This document shows, one piece after another, positions 1-11,370 of a DNA stretch of 64,000 nt (positions are counted from its first letter, which is position 1; each line of letters begins with the position of its first letter). The notes under the pieces are model-generated. The model did not search any database. It worked only from the letters and a program-made list of their open reading frames with translations, and had not been told where the DNA came from. This DNA comes from Margaritifera margaritifera (Eukaryota; Mollusca; Bivalvia; Unionida; Margaritiferidae): the NCBI GenBank assembly GCA_029931535.1, contig JAQPZY010001554.1, positions 3,391,001 through 3,455,000 of the forward strand, read 5' to 3'. The translations under genes and the position numbers were made by a program.

Positions 1-126
1 TAGACTGTCCTGGGTCTGTAATAGCAACTGGGCACGATGGCACCAAATTGGCCATAGAGTGCCAATGGACCATCATGGCACTATACTGGATGTCTCTTCC
101 CTGTGAGTGACTGTGTTATGAAAAGG

Positions 127-522
127 TCAGGCATATCTGAAGGCTAGGTCAGATTCCGTATTGACTGAGCAATCTATATCTGATGGCAGAATCTGGTCTT
201 GACAGAACAGGGCCAGCATTTCCTTCCTTTTATTGCCAGGTTCATGATCTAGGGATGGGTTAGAGGATATTGGATCCCCATAACAAGTCCCTACCTGCAT
301 CAGTTGAAGCCATGTCTGAGCTGGTGCTGACCGCTGTTTATCTGCCTCAAATGTCATAGGAAGTATAGACTGACTGTCATACCTATCCAGAATTAGTCCT
401 AATGATACTGCCAAAAATGTCTGTTCCCGTTGAAGTTCATGATGCTCGGACGGGTTAGGGGATACTGGATCCCCATAACCAATCCCTATCTGCATCAGAT
501 GAGGCCATGTCTGAGCTGGCAC
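127..522 (-). repeat. 195-bp tandem duplication with open minus-strand frame
   Basis: Two direct copies of a 195-bp unit give a minus-strand frame open for 131 codons with an internal protein repeat. The motif PAQTW-x2-LMQ-x5-YGDP occurs about 65 codons apart. Because 195 is a multiple of three, both copies stay in phase. A TAG precedes the first copy, so the frame does not extend upstream. I do not recognise the protein, and it is not the ERMP1 C-terminus. It may be a fragment of a repeat or mobile element. Confidence 0.4.
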
Positions 523-1330
523 TGATGGCTATGTCTCTGCCTCAGATGTCTCTTAGTAAAAACGATAGCCTCTACAAGTGAAATCATCCAAGGGTTGCAT
601 AGCTTAAAGAATCTCAATGTCATTAAAATTACCTGCATGTCCATATTATACAGTCATTGGGGCTACAGTCATTGGCCAAAAACCATCGCATAAACTTACA
701 ATGAAATGGACACTAGTGAACAAATAAATATCTATAGAAATTATCTGCACTTTAATATTATCCAGACAATGATTGCACACCTATAATAGGTAAATTACAC
801 ATTACTGAATAAACATACTAGTGACCATGGCAGATATAGCAAAAAGGCACCAACATGTATGTTGTATGATGAAGTTGTTGTTCTAATAAAGATAGAGACC
901 TTTGTCTCAGACAGAAAAGAGGGAGAAATAGCTAGAAATATTGATGGAGTATACTTCCCTTATGTGAGAAATTCCTCCAACTCGCTCAGTAGTGTGAAAA
1001 ATACCACCTAAAACAGGATTTTTGCAAGGTCTCTAAAAGAGAATGCTTCCTAGCACGATCAAAAGTAGTAATTGAAGTATGGAAGGGATTTGGTACCAAT
1101 CCAAGGGGAGATCACTCTTGTCTGACTCTCACCTATGTGGGCAGACACATTTTGGCTTTTTTATAGATAAAATTGAACTTGGAAAGGCTGGATTTGCAAG
1201 GCAGTGGCCGTATGCTTAAGGTATTATGATTGGTTAATGTATCTGAAGAAATTATATATCTGGATGATACAAGCTTATTTGCCAAGTTTGATAAAAAATA
1301 TATGGTCAAAAATCGAGTCGCCAAAGTATC

Positions 1331-4272
1331 AGTGTTTCAGCCAGGTTTGAGAAAAATGGGGCCAATTGGCCCCCTTCATTTTGAAAAAGTGGGACAATGG
1401 TGTGATCATAATGGGCCAACCTCATAATAAAGTGAAATAATTTACATGTCTATTTTACCTGTTATTTGCATGAAAAACCAAATAAATTACCTTCTTTACT
1501 TTAAGATTATCCTCTTTGATGCCTCTGACCATACACTAACAGTGCGGGAAAAGTCAAATTCTTCTATTTTCTCCCCCTCCAACATTATGGTCATCAGTCT
1601 TTGCAATGTGTCAGCTTTCAAGTGATTTCTTGAGGGTATGTGAATTTTGTTTTGGCAGCTAAACCCTCGTTCACAATCAGCTGACTGCAAAGGCGTCAGA
1701 AGAGCAAGCCTTGCTAACATTATCAAGTTAGGGAAAGTATCATTATGGTACTTTATCATTTTCCATAGGTCTGAAAAGCTATCCCTAGGGTACATTTAGT
1801 CTAAGACCATCTTCTTCACAAGTGACCTTTCTCTTCTACATGCTTTCAGCATCTACAATGGATTTTTTTTATAGTCCCATCTGCTGCCTTCTTATCCTCT
1901 CAATAGAACTTCACAACAAGATCTAAGTCACAATTTCCAAATGATTCTTTTTCTTCCTCAGGAAGGAGAGACAGTGGACGCATTCCAAGAGATTTGAACG
2001 CAAAGACTACCTCAGTGGAATCTTTAGGGAATCTCTTGTTCACAGTTTTTCAGTAAATTCTGTTCTTATTTTGGCACTTTGCTCTGAAGCAGCCTTGATG
2101 TCATTGTTAGACAGCTTTACATCCTTGTACATAAAGTCACTACCCTCTTTCAACAGTTTCTCCTGTAGTTCTGCCTGATAGTGTGATTTGCCACTTTTAC
2201 CTTTCTTTGTAGCATTAAGAACACTTTCCAAAGCAGCAGGAACAACAGCTATATCCAAGTTCTGCTTTTGAAACACAAGGTTCAATTGAGTAAATGCTGG
2301 TATAACATCCATTAGCATGTGCATGGTGGAAATAAATCTAAGATCAGTTAGTGCTTTTAGAATTCTCTTTTCCTTCTCATTTGGTTTCTTTAGCTGCTGG
2401 AAATATGCAACAAGCGGTTTCCATGACAACTAAACTGCATTTAATGCCTCATAAAAAGCAAACCAACGAATCTCATGGACTTCCTTTAGTTTAACCTCTT
2501 CATGTTCTAAAAGTTTCTGAACTTTCCTTAACTGTGCTGTTCTATCTGTGGATCTTTTGAAATGGTAGAACATATCCCTTAATGTCTCCTGGAAAGTCTG
2601 TCCTATGTATGATACATCATCAGCTGCTCTAGATGTGCACAATGCCAAATGATCGGCAAAACAGTGAACGTTAATTGCAAATGGGTTCACTTCTTTGATT
2701 TTAGCAGAGACTCCATTTTTCCTACCAACCATAACAGAAGCTCCATCACTTCCAAATGAATAAACATTTTCAACATTTATACGTCTAGATTCCATGCAGG
2801 ATTTCAATTTATCAAATATGACTTGTGTGCTTACATGAGGCTCCACAACTGGTAGATTTCCCAAGAAAAATGTTTTCTCATCAAAAGTTTCTTCATCTAT
2901 CACACGTGAATACACAACTAGCTTCTTTGTAACATTAATATCAGTGTTTTCATCTATCAAAATGGCTAACATTGATCCCCTCTGCAGCTGCTGATTGATA
3001 TCTGATGATATTACATTTGCAATGGCATGCTGAATTTCCTCAGCACTTTGCCAAGACATGTATGTTGCATTTTTACCCTGTTCCAAATTCATTAAAACCT
3101 CACAGCCCTATAAACGACAGAAATCAATCAAAGATCCATGGTTGCTATTCCTTCCTTCACTAACCAGTATACACAACGCATGGCACCTATCACTGCTTCA
3201 GTCTTCTGAGAGACTGCATTGTATGCTGCAATAGCAAAATTACTGCACAAAGCATCATCTCTAAGGGCTTGCTGATGGTCACTGCACTTGATATGGTGCG
3301 ATAACGTCGAGGTCCTAAAGTTTTGACATCCAGTCGTCATAGAGTTAATTTTCTTGGAACTTCTGCATAAGTTGCAATACATTTTATTTTCATCTGAATC
3401 ATATTCTAGCCAGCTATACTCACTTTTCCAGCCTTCTTGGAACACATGCATGAATTTTTTCTTCTTTGGTTCTGCCATTTTGTAATCCAAATCTTTGTCG
3501 GAAGTTTCATTGTCAGTTCGTCGTTCATCTCGACTTTTGTAGGTTTCTCCGTCTTGTTCTGTGCAGTCATCATCTCTATGGTCATTCTGATTGTTGTCAC
3601 AATCTAAACGTGATACTGGGGAAAAGAAATCTGTTATCCACCATTTCATATCTGCCTCTTGTAAAACTTTGCCACCCATACAAATGCAAAAGGAACAATG
3701 TCAAGGTTGCATCATGTGGCTGTCAGCACGCAACTTACAAATATCGCTAAGACTACAGATTTTCTTTGATAACAAATGTTAATCAAACAGAGATGGAACT
3801 TACCTTAATACGTTATTTGAAAAAATTATTTCATATTTTAATTGAGGCTATTACAATTCTAAGCCTAGACTGGTTCCCTGTCACAAGAAAAATATGTTGG
3901 CATAACTAACATCAGTACAGGGTACCGGTCTAATTCTAAGCCTGGAAATATTATGGGATATATCGAGTACATGATTATTTCCAGACGATCCATAGTTGTA
4001 TATATATATAGGATTAGGAGAATGGTGAAAATAGGCAGGCTGAGCATAGGTGCTATCGGAAAACATTGCTAGATGGAATTTATTCATTTTCATTAAACAA
4101 TCATTGAGAAATTAGGATATTTAACAATTGGTTGGTGCAAGCTTATCAAATTAAAGATAAAAAACATGCCATTTTATTTGCACCACTTTTGGCGCATTGA
4201 ATTTCTTTTTTTTGCGGGACACGGTGTCTATTTTGCATGTATCCCGCAAGGGCGCATCCTGGCTGAAACACT
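1331..4272 (-). mobile_element. Complete but inactive hAT DNA transposon, 2942 bp
   Basis: The ends are perfect 15-bp terminal inverted repeats (AGTGTTTCAGCCAGG at 1331-1345 and its complement at 4258-4272). They are flanked by an 8-bp target duplication with one mismatch (AAAGTATC at 1323-1330, AAAGTATT at 4273-4280). The 8-bp duplication and the AGTGTTTC-type end are typical of hAT elements. The interior carries a broken minus-strand transposase gene of the ZNF862/KIAA1586-like type. It lies beyond ERMP1 exon 12, probably in the next intron. Confidence 0.88.
1496..3679 (-). pseudogene. hAT transposase remnant (ZNF862/KIAA1586-like)
   Basis: Read from 3679 downwards. The first block has an acidic N-terminus, a nuclear-type basic patch (EPKKKKF) and a BED/TTF-like zinc finger (CNLC ... 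HHIKCSDH) at about 3290-3400. The second block, 3092-2040, is the RNase-H-like core, with LAILIDENTD and CFADHLALC motifs. The last block, 1795-1496, is the hAT C-terminal dimerisation region (PLQSADCERGFSCQNKI). Breaks: a frame change near 3130 followed by TAG near 3108, an in-frame TAG at 2430-2432, and a frame change near 2040 followed by stops between 2040 and 1800. The protein cannot be made in one piece. Similar genes have been domesticated in vertebrates, but the stops argue against that here. Confidence 0.88.
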
Positions 4273-4284
4273 AAAGTATTGACA

Positions 4285-5365
4285 AACTCAAACATATGCC
4301 AAATGACCTCATTATCATAGATTGATCTAGCTCATATTTGTACCCATCCAAGACCTTGATGAATTAGGTCCATTTACCAAGGTTGATCAAAATCATATCT
4401 GAACTATGGCTTCCATGGTGGTAACAAGCTCAGCCAATGGATGCAAAATCACATTATTATTATGCATGGATCTCACTCATTATTTAAATTGTCCAAGATC
4501 TTGTTATAAGCATATGTTTGAAGACTGATAAAAATAGGATAAGACATACAGCCTCCAGAGTGGTAACAAGCTCAGTCAAGCACATGCAAGATCACCTCAT
4601 TAATATGCATGAATCCATTGCATTATCAAACTCATGTGACATCTTAATCATATAAACCTATGTTCGATGTTTGATCAAAATTAGATAAAAAAATATGGCT
4701 TCCAGAGTGGTAACAAGCTCAGCCAATCAATTGCAAGATCACCTCATTAATATGGGTGGATCTTGCTCATTATCAAACTCATCCAAGATCTTGAAAATAT
4801 AAGCCCATATTCCAAGTTTGATCAAAATCAAATCAGAAATATGGTTTGCAGAGTGGTAACAAGCTCAGCCATACAAATGATATATGACCTCACTCATATG
4901 CATAGATCTCACTCTTTATTTAACTCATCCAAGACCCTGATGACATAAGACATTATTTCAAGTTTGATCAAAATAGGATCAGAAATATGGCCCCCAGAGT
5001 GGTGACAAGCTTACCAATCTGATGCAAGATTGCCTCATTAGTATGCATGGATATTGCCCTTTATCAAACTTGTCAGAGATCTTGATGATATAAGCACATA
5101 TTCCAAGTTTGATCAAAATCAGATCAGAAATATAGCTTCCAAAGTGGTAACAAACCCAGCCAATCAGATGCAAGCTGACCTCCTTAATATGCATAGATGT
5201 CACTCATATTCAAACTTGTCCAATATATTGATGGTATATACTGTATTACAATTTTGCTTAAAATCAGATGAAAAACAAGGGTTCCAGAGTGGTAACAAGC
5301 AAATGTTGATGGACAGACAATAGATGATGGTCACAAAGCTCTTACAGCCAGATGAGCTAAAAATG
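4285..5365 (+). repeat. About 146-bp tandem array, 7 copies, with hairpin-type tail
   Basis: The landmark GTGGTAACAAGCTCAGCC recurs near 4411, 4560, 4707, 4851, 4997, 5144 and 5289, a spacing of 144-149 bp. Copies are diverged. The array ends with a unique tail (5308-5365) finishing CAGCCAGATGAGCTAAAAA. The same kind of tail ends the arrays at 30.4 and 31.7 kb. It begins within a few bases of the hAT target duplication. Confidence 0.8.
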
Positions 5366-5868
5366 TAGTGAAAACTTTTTTTATTCATGAAACAAACTCT
5401 TGTTTTAATCAGACACAATAACTACTTTCACATGAATCTATCTATTCAGAATGGAACAGTGTCAAACAGTTGATGATACAGTGCCTTTGTGATCCATACA
5501 TTATGTTTGATATTTTCATGGATAAATAGCTACTAATATTACTCATGGACAAGTGTGCTTAAAAAGGTACAAACTGTAATTGACATTTCATTTTCTTGAA
5601 CTTTAATGCTTTCACATTTCTCAGATATTTGCAAATTTCATTGGATTGCATACAGTTTTATTGACTATTCATTATTATCAATGGATATAACATGTGCTTT
5701 GTGAAGTAAAGGACACGAGTCCTAATTTTGCATTTATTACTACAGCATCCAACAGTCATTACATTAGTGCACAGCTTTCAAGTTAAAAAAATGTTGCATG
5801 CAAATAAAATCATAATCAATAATTTTCCATTGTTCTTTGTCTTTCATAAATGTGTCATGATAGATATT

Positions 5869-6030
5869 TCTCATCACAGTAACTCAGTTGGTAGAGCATT
5901 AGACTCATAATCCAAGGGTTGACTGCCTCTGTGTGTCCTTGGGAAAAGAACTTAGCTCCCCATTTCCTTGGCATGATATAGCCAATAATATGTTATAAAG
6001 TGCAGTTAAAACAAAAAAAAAAAAAAAATT
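5869..6030 (+). mobile_element. tRNA-derived SINE with poly(A) tail
   Basis: 5879-5915 resembles the 5' half of an elongator Met tRNA (AACTCAGTTGGTAGAGCATT then GACTCATAATC, anticodon CAT), including an A-box-like segment. The B box is missing. A short body with GTGTGTCCTTGGGAAAAGAA follows, then an A-rich tail at 6012-6028. The tRNA fold cannot be completed, so this is a SINE and not a tRNA gene. Confidence 0.75.
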
Positions 6031-6326
6031 CTCAGCAGTATAAATGTTATTGGTATTAAAACAAATGAACAAATGAGTAATGTTTTACTATGTTATTGGG
6101 CAGTGGGGGAGGGGCGTGCTTTCAATATAAGCTTGGTGCATAATTTTTGTTGTAACTTTAAATTTGCATTCTATCTTGCTCCAATGCTAAAAAAAAATCC
6201 TCTTAAACTTTTGTTATACTATTCTAGCATAAGTTAATGTATATGACTAATGCTGAAACTGTATACATCAACCATTAAGCTTTCTATTCTACGTCATTAT
6301 TCTGTAAAATATCAATGGAAGCTCTG

Positions 6327-6365
6327 TGTGTGTGTGTGCATGCGTGTGTATGTGTATGTGTGTGT
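6327..6365. repeat. TG-rich microsatellite next to the ERMP1 exon 12 donor
   Basis: Imperfect TG/TA alternation ending 22 nt from exon 12. In the transcript it reads as a CA-rich stretch just inside the intron. Confidence 0.8.
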
Positions 6366-6386
6366 ACATGCTTTGAATTACCATAC

Positions 6387-6499
6387 CTTCAACTTGAAAG
6401 AAAAGCCTCACTGTATCATCAGATAGTTTTTCTGTGTTCACTAGTTCTGCAGTCACTCTAGGTACTTCAAGAGCCCCTGCTTTAAAATATCGACTCTTT
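6387..6499 (-). CDS. ERMP1: ERMP1 exon 12, last exon seen in the window
   Basis: Residues 731-768 plus 1 nt. Encodes KSRYFKAGAL, then TVRLFFQVEG, matching the ERMP1 segment before the conserved GPSHM-like motif. Acceptor CTTTTCAG, donor TTGAAG/GTATGG. A TG-rich microsatellite begins 22 nt past the donor. I looked for the following exon in 1-6386 and found none, so the gene probably continues off the window. Confidence 0.82.
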
Positions 6500-6670
6500 C
6501 TGAAAAGGGAGAACAAATTTCTTAGAGGAGTAGAGTAAAAGTTAAATGGTTAAGCAGTGGTTTCTTCAGCCCCCCCCCCCTGCTGATTCTTATGAGACCA
6601 TTTACTTGGTCCAGGATAAGATAGTCTCTTATCAGGTGCTTGCCTTTATTTAGAAGAGCCTCCTAGCTGG

Positions 6671-7038
6671 CACATGATAATGCTAATATGACTGGTAATG
6701 AATTAAGAGGATGTAACACAATCAGTAATTACCACATGATAATGTTAATATGACTGATAATGAATTAAAAGGATGTAACACAATCAGTAATTACCACATG
6801 ATAATACTAATATGACTGGTAATGAATTAAGAGGATGTAACACAATCAGTAATTACCACATGATAATGTTAATATGACTGGTAATGAATTAGGAGGATGT
6901 AACACAATCAGTAATTACCACATGATAATGCTAATATGACTGGTAATGAATTAAGAGGATGTAACAAAATCAGTAATTACCACATGATAATGCTAATATG
7001 ACTGGTAATGAATTAAGAGGATGTAACAAAATCAGTAA
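6671..7038 (+). repeat. 62-bp minisatellite, 6 copies
   Basis: CACATGATAAT recurs at 6671, 6733, 6795, 6857, 6919 and 6981, exactly 62 bp apart. Copies differ by only one to three substitutions, so the array is young. Lies in ERMP1 intron 11. Confidence 0.93.
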
Positions 7039-7430
7039 GAGTTATTGCCCTTTTTGACTTACAAGCAAGTTTGATATGTTTGGTTAAATAGGGTTTGATG
7101 GTTGCTGTTGTTGCCATATTAAAGTTCCAGAAACATTTGTTGTTTATATGTTACCACATGTATTGTGAATTATTTTAAGACATATCATATATTCAGTGCC
7201 ATTACTCACAAATTATTGTAAATGTATATTTTGTATTTTTTGCTTTTAATGATAAAGGCTAGTGGATGCGGCATTAAATTTGTGCATAAAAACTGTCCCT
7301 TGCACCCTTATACATTTTATCTGCAAGGGGAAGAACTGTGATTCTAAAAATGGTGCATCAGAGTGCATCACTGTCCTCCTGTTCACTGAATTTAGAAATT
7401 ACATGGGCCATGACAGATAAATCCAGGAGT

Positions 7431-7752
7431 TGCAACTTATCCCTGCAACTTATCCCTGCAATTTATCCCTGCAATTTATCCCTGCAACTTATCCCTGCAA
7501 CTTATCCCTGCAACTTATCCCTGCAATTTATCCCTGCAACTTATCCCTGCAACTTATCCCTGCAACTTATCCCTGCAACTTATCCCTGCAATTTATCCCC
7601 GCAACTTATCCCTGCAACTTATCCCTGCAACTTATCCCTGCAACTTATCCCTGCAACTTATCCCTGCAACTTATCCCTGCAACTTATCCCTGCAATTTAT
7701 CCCTGCAACTTATCCCTGCAACTTATCCCTGCAATTTATCCCTGCAATTTAT
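7431..7752 (+). repeat. 13-bp minisatellite (CAACTTATCCCTG), about 25 copies
   Basis: Near-perfect 13-bp unit with one common variant, CAATTTATCCCTG, plus one unit with CCCCG. It lacks stop codons in the plus frames, so it produces two long overlapping open frames that are not genes. Lies in ERMP1 intron 11. Confidence 0.95.
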
Positions 7753-8801
7753 CTGTTCCTTTAAATGAGATAGCAGCCTCTCCCGTCGATGTGCTTTGAA
7801 AACAGCAAAGAATGCTACTGATATTTGATCACACTAAGGGGCAGAGAGTCATGTACACTCTGTACTCACATGGTATTAGATTCCAGTCAACAAACAGACA
7901 ACTCTTTAAAATCAAACAAGATCGCAACGGTAGGAGATTTTACTTCAAGTTTCCGCTCTTTCACCACTGTGTCAGCGACACTGTGATAGTTGAGAAAATT
8001 AAACCTAATTTCGACAGAACTGTTTACATATGGAAAAGATATAAACTTTGTTTAAAAAAACTGAGTATGATGTCTTTGACTTTGTTTTAGCACCTATTCC
8101 ATAACTGTTGAGAGCTTTATGTTTTGATAACAGTCTTTAAGAACACTGAATAATCTAACTGCAATTTTAATTATAGCAGTGGAATTAAGCTTGTTTGCTT
8201 ATACATGTATGCCAAAGGATGTCAATAAAGCAATAGCAATAAATAACTTACCTACTCAACCTAATTACTGCAGTAGGGATTAAGCCAAGTTGCTCAAAAA
8301 TATTTGGAAGTAAATGTTGGTGTAATCTTTTATAGAGATATATACATTGTCACTCAATATTGTATATTTTTTCCAACTGGCATATTCATGAAATTAAGTA
8401 TCCACGAGTGGCTATTTTTTTTTATCAAGTGATTCACAGTATACAGATTTTGTTGACAGAATTACCTTTTGATGCCGATTTTTTAAACATACAATCTTTT
8501 TTACCCTTCGAGAACATTCATGCATAAAAAGTTTAATATTGCCGACATCCAGAAAAAAGCCAAATCTAAATCTAAACAATAAAATTCATACTGCTATATT
8601 GGTGTAGGAACAGCATAATCCTAATACACAGGCTGCCTAATAATGATTGATTGGATAAAACTTATATTGAACAAAATTAATGATAGAGAGAACAGCATAT
8701 AGATCAATAGATTTATGTATCAATATATTAATCTCTCTTTCACTCTTTTGTGACAATAGAGAAATATATATATCTACATGTACAGGAGTGATATTTTAAT
8801 T

Positions 8802-9018
8802 ATCATATATACTTGCTTTTAAGTCTAGACCAACTGTGAACTGCATCGACTCAGATCTGCCAGTACAATGCTGGCAGATCTGGGTCTATGCAGCTTCTTT
8901 GGAGTAATCAGTACAACAAACAACACAGACCCTGATCATCCGGCGCAATATGTGATGGCAGATCAGGGTCTATGTTGTTTGCAGAGGGACTCAACTTGTA
9001 TGCAAATATATATGGTAT
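8802..9018 (+). mobile_element. Double-palindrome MITE, copy 1
   Basis: Terminal inverted repeats related to ACCRTATATACTCGCGTATA bracket two palindromic modules, one around GATCTGGGTCTATGCAG and one around GATCAGGGTCTATGTTG. This copy is diverged, with ends CATATATACTTGCTTTTAAG and ACTTGTATGCAAATATATAT. Confidence 0.8.
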
Positions 9019-9685
9019 CCCCACAAGTCCTATAACAACAATGGATCACAACCATTTCTAATATTGTCACAGATTGTGGAAATACAAAAATAGACTGAAC
9101 TGAGCATAAACTTCACTATTGTTTATACTTCGATTCTGTTCCATGAAAAATTATGTGTGCAAGGTATTGAAGGTAACTGACATCATTTCTATTTATTGCA
9201 ACAGAGTGATTTTCTTACATTGGCTACTGAAAAAAAAGTTATCTAATAACATTTTTTTTTAAAGTATCCCAATTATCTGCAAGTCTAGGCAACATACACT
9301 GCAGGGGAGTTAATCCCTACTGAGACTGAGTCAAAAACTTTGGTCTTCAATTTTATTATCGAGATAATACAATTGAAAAAACAAGTTTTAAAAAATCTTC
9401 TCAATAAGCAGAGATGAATTTAAAGGTATTCAATAATAAACTGACTGGATTAACATATATTAGCAATGATAACTACATTTCAGCGTGAAAGCTAAACAAA
9501 AAATCCTGCACAACAAATTTTCATAAATGATGGGAGAAGACAAAGCAAAAAAACTGCAAATAAAATTAAGCTATAGTCAGCTCCAAGGAATGCATCTGAA
9601 TTACATCTCAAAAAAAGACCATATCCAGAGTGACACCATGTACCTGACAATAGTTCATTTTTCTCCCTTTCATGTTACAACTTAC

Positions 9686-9891
9686 TTAGCATGCAATGAC
9701 TTAAGAACTGGTACGAGGAAAGGAACCCCACAGTATGGTCCCTGGTCACAGGTCACATGACCTGCAGCCTGCAGAGTGGGGCTGCTGGCTGTGATGTCAT
9801 GGTACTGAGTGTAGTCAAAAGGTGGCATCCAAATTCCTGAGTCTTCCCTGATAATGGTCTTGTCTTTATTATAGAATTTTCTATGTATATG
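9686..9891 (-). CDS. ERMP1: ERMP1 exon 11: start of C-terminal luminal domain
   Basis: Residues 663-730 plus 2 nt. Encodes HIHRKFYN, REDSGIWMPPFDYT, then CDQGPYCGVPFLVPV, the conserved start of the ERMP1 C-terminal domain with a paired-cysteine segment. Acceptor TGTTTCAG, donor GCTAA/GTAAGT. Confidence 0.9.
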
Positions 9892-10980
9892 CTGAAACAT
9901 TGAATTATGATGTCTCATAAAATATTTCCCGATTTGTGAACACATTAAAAAAGGCACATGAGCACTAAAGTAATCACTAAGTGTAGTCATGACGATGTCT
10001 CCATACATAAATTTCGAGCAAATTATTACAGTGGTCTTCTACATATAAGACTATCATTTCTGTACTTTTAAGGTAGTCTTAATATAGGGGTGTCCTCTTG
10101 TGATAGGGAAAAATATGGTAATCATGCACTTCTCTGGGGCAGGGTAAGGTGGCCTCTAGCCAATCCTGAGATGCACCTCTCATGAAGGAGACTACTTTAC
10201 AAATGAATAAATATGGGCACAATTAAATAATTAAAGTGACAGAAAAATCAAGCATGCAGGATAATTTGTACAATGTAAACCTTTTGGTCATCATATTTAG
10301 AAGCCATAAGGTGTACCTCAGTAACAAAGGTCCATAAACAGTGTACTCTTTCATATGTAGGCATATCAAGTTTGCAACAATCAGTATTAAATTCTACATA
10401 AACTGACCTAGCAACAACTATTGTTAATTAATTACCGGTACTGATTATCAGTAATTCCAGTACATGGGTGGATCCATAATTTTTTCTTGGAAGGTTTGAT
10501 TTAGAGACGTGTGTAGTTCACTTTTGCTTAAAATGGCCAACTTTCCTGTCTTTCATGAAAATGTGTACCATTTTTACTGGAAATGGGTGGTGAGGGTATG
10601 ACTGAAATAAACCCACACCATACACACCCTCGAAATCCATTATTGCAGTGGATGACCCCTGACCAATTGTACTGCAAGTCAACTGAGAGTCATTACGCAA
10701 TTACGGTACCGCTCTACCATCTGTTTGAGTCTGTACTGACTAAACTGTGACACCTGGTCATCATTTTTTATATAAAATGTACAACATTTGGCTTGCTATA
10801 ACTTTCCATTTTTTGCCCAAGTTCAGCAAAAGTTTTAGCAGGTACTCAGCATTGTTGTTACAGTATGTACAGAAATTTTCACAGGAAAATATTTATAAAA
10901 TTTGAAACACCAATGAAAAAGTAGAGCATAGTCAGTAGGTTAATTTAGTCAACGGCAAGGTACCATAAAGGCAGTCATAC

Positions 10981-11136
10981 CAATGTTAGAACCCGTTGAG
11001 ATGATGGAGAATCTGGATTTCCACTGAATGGAAAGCCTTGTGAGGTAAAAATGATCACAGCATTCCAAATGACTGTCACAAATATCAAGCACTTGATAAA
11101 TCTGCCAAGATTCTTCGAGATATAGACTAATCCTAT
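10981..11136 (-). CDS. ERMP1: ERMP1 exon 10: last transmembrane helix
   Basis: Residues 611-662, phase 0 at both ends. Encodes IGLVYISKNLGRFIKC, a hydrophobic helix, then FTSQGFPFSGNPDSPSSQRV, matching the ERMP1 FPYSxNPxxP region. Acceptor CTCTTGCAG, donor ACATTG/GTATGA. Confidence 0.9.
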
Positions 11137-11272
11137 CTGCAAGAGGGAAAAAGCAAATAACAAAAACAAAAGCATGAGAATTAATTCAGAACCAAGGAGC
11201 ATACAAAATTCTCACGACTTAATTCTCTACATGAACATTAAGATTACTCACTGTTTCTTTAATTCAGGGCAT

Positions 11273-11370
11273 GAAGTTAATGCTTGTATACTCCCAAAAT
11301 GCAAATTAATGCTTGTATACTCCAAAAATGCAAGTTAATGCTTGTATACTCCCAAAAAGCAAGTTAATTG
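11273..11370 (+). repeat. 31-bp direct repeat, 3 copies
   Basis: TTAATGCTTGTATACTCC is repeated three times about 31 bp apart, just upstream of ERMP1 exon 10 in transcript sense (intron 9). Confidence 0.85.

Noticed and set aside
3466..3782. Plus-strand frames over the hAT region
   Set aside because: Antisense shadows of the minus-strand transposase remnant.
5879..5950. Functional tRNA-Met gene
   Set aside because: Only the 5' half resembles tRNA. The B box and 3' acceptor strand are missing and a poly(A) tail follows, so it is a SINE.
7338..7799. 153- and 112-codon frames over the 13-bp repeat
   Set aside because: Stop-free minisatellite read in two frames; no independent coding signal.
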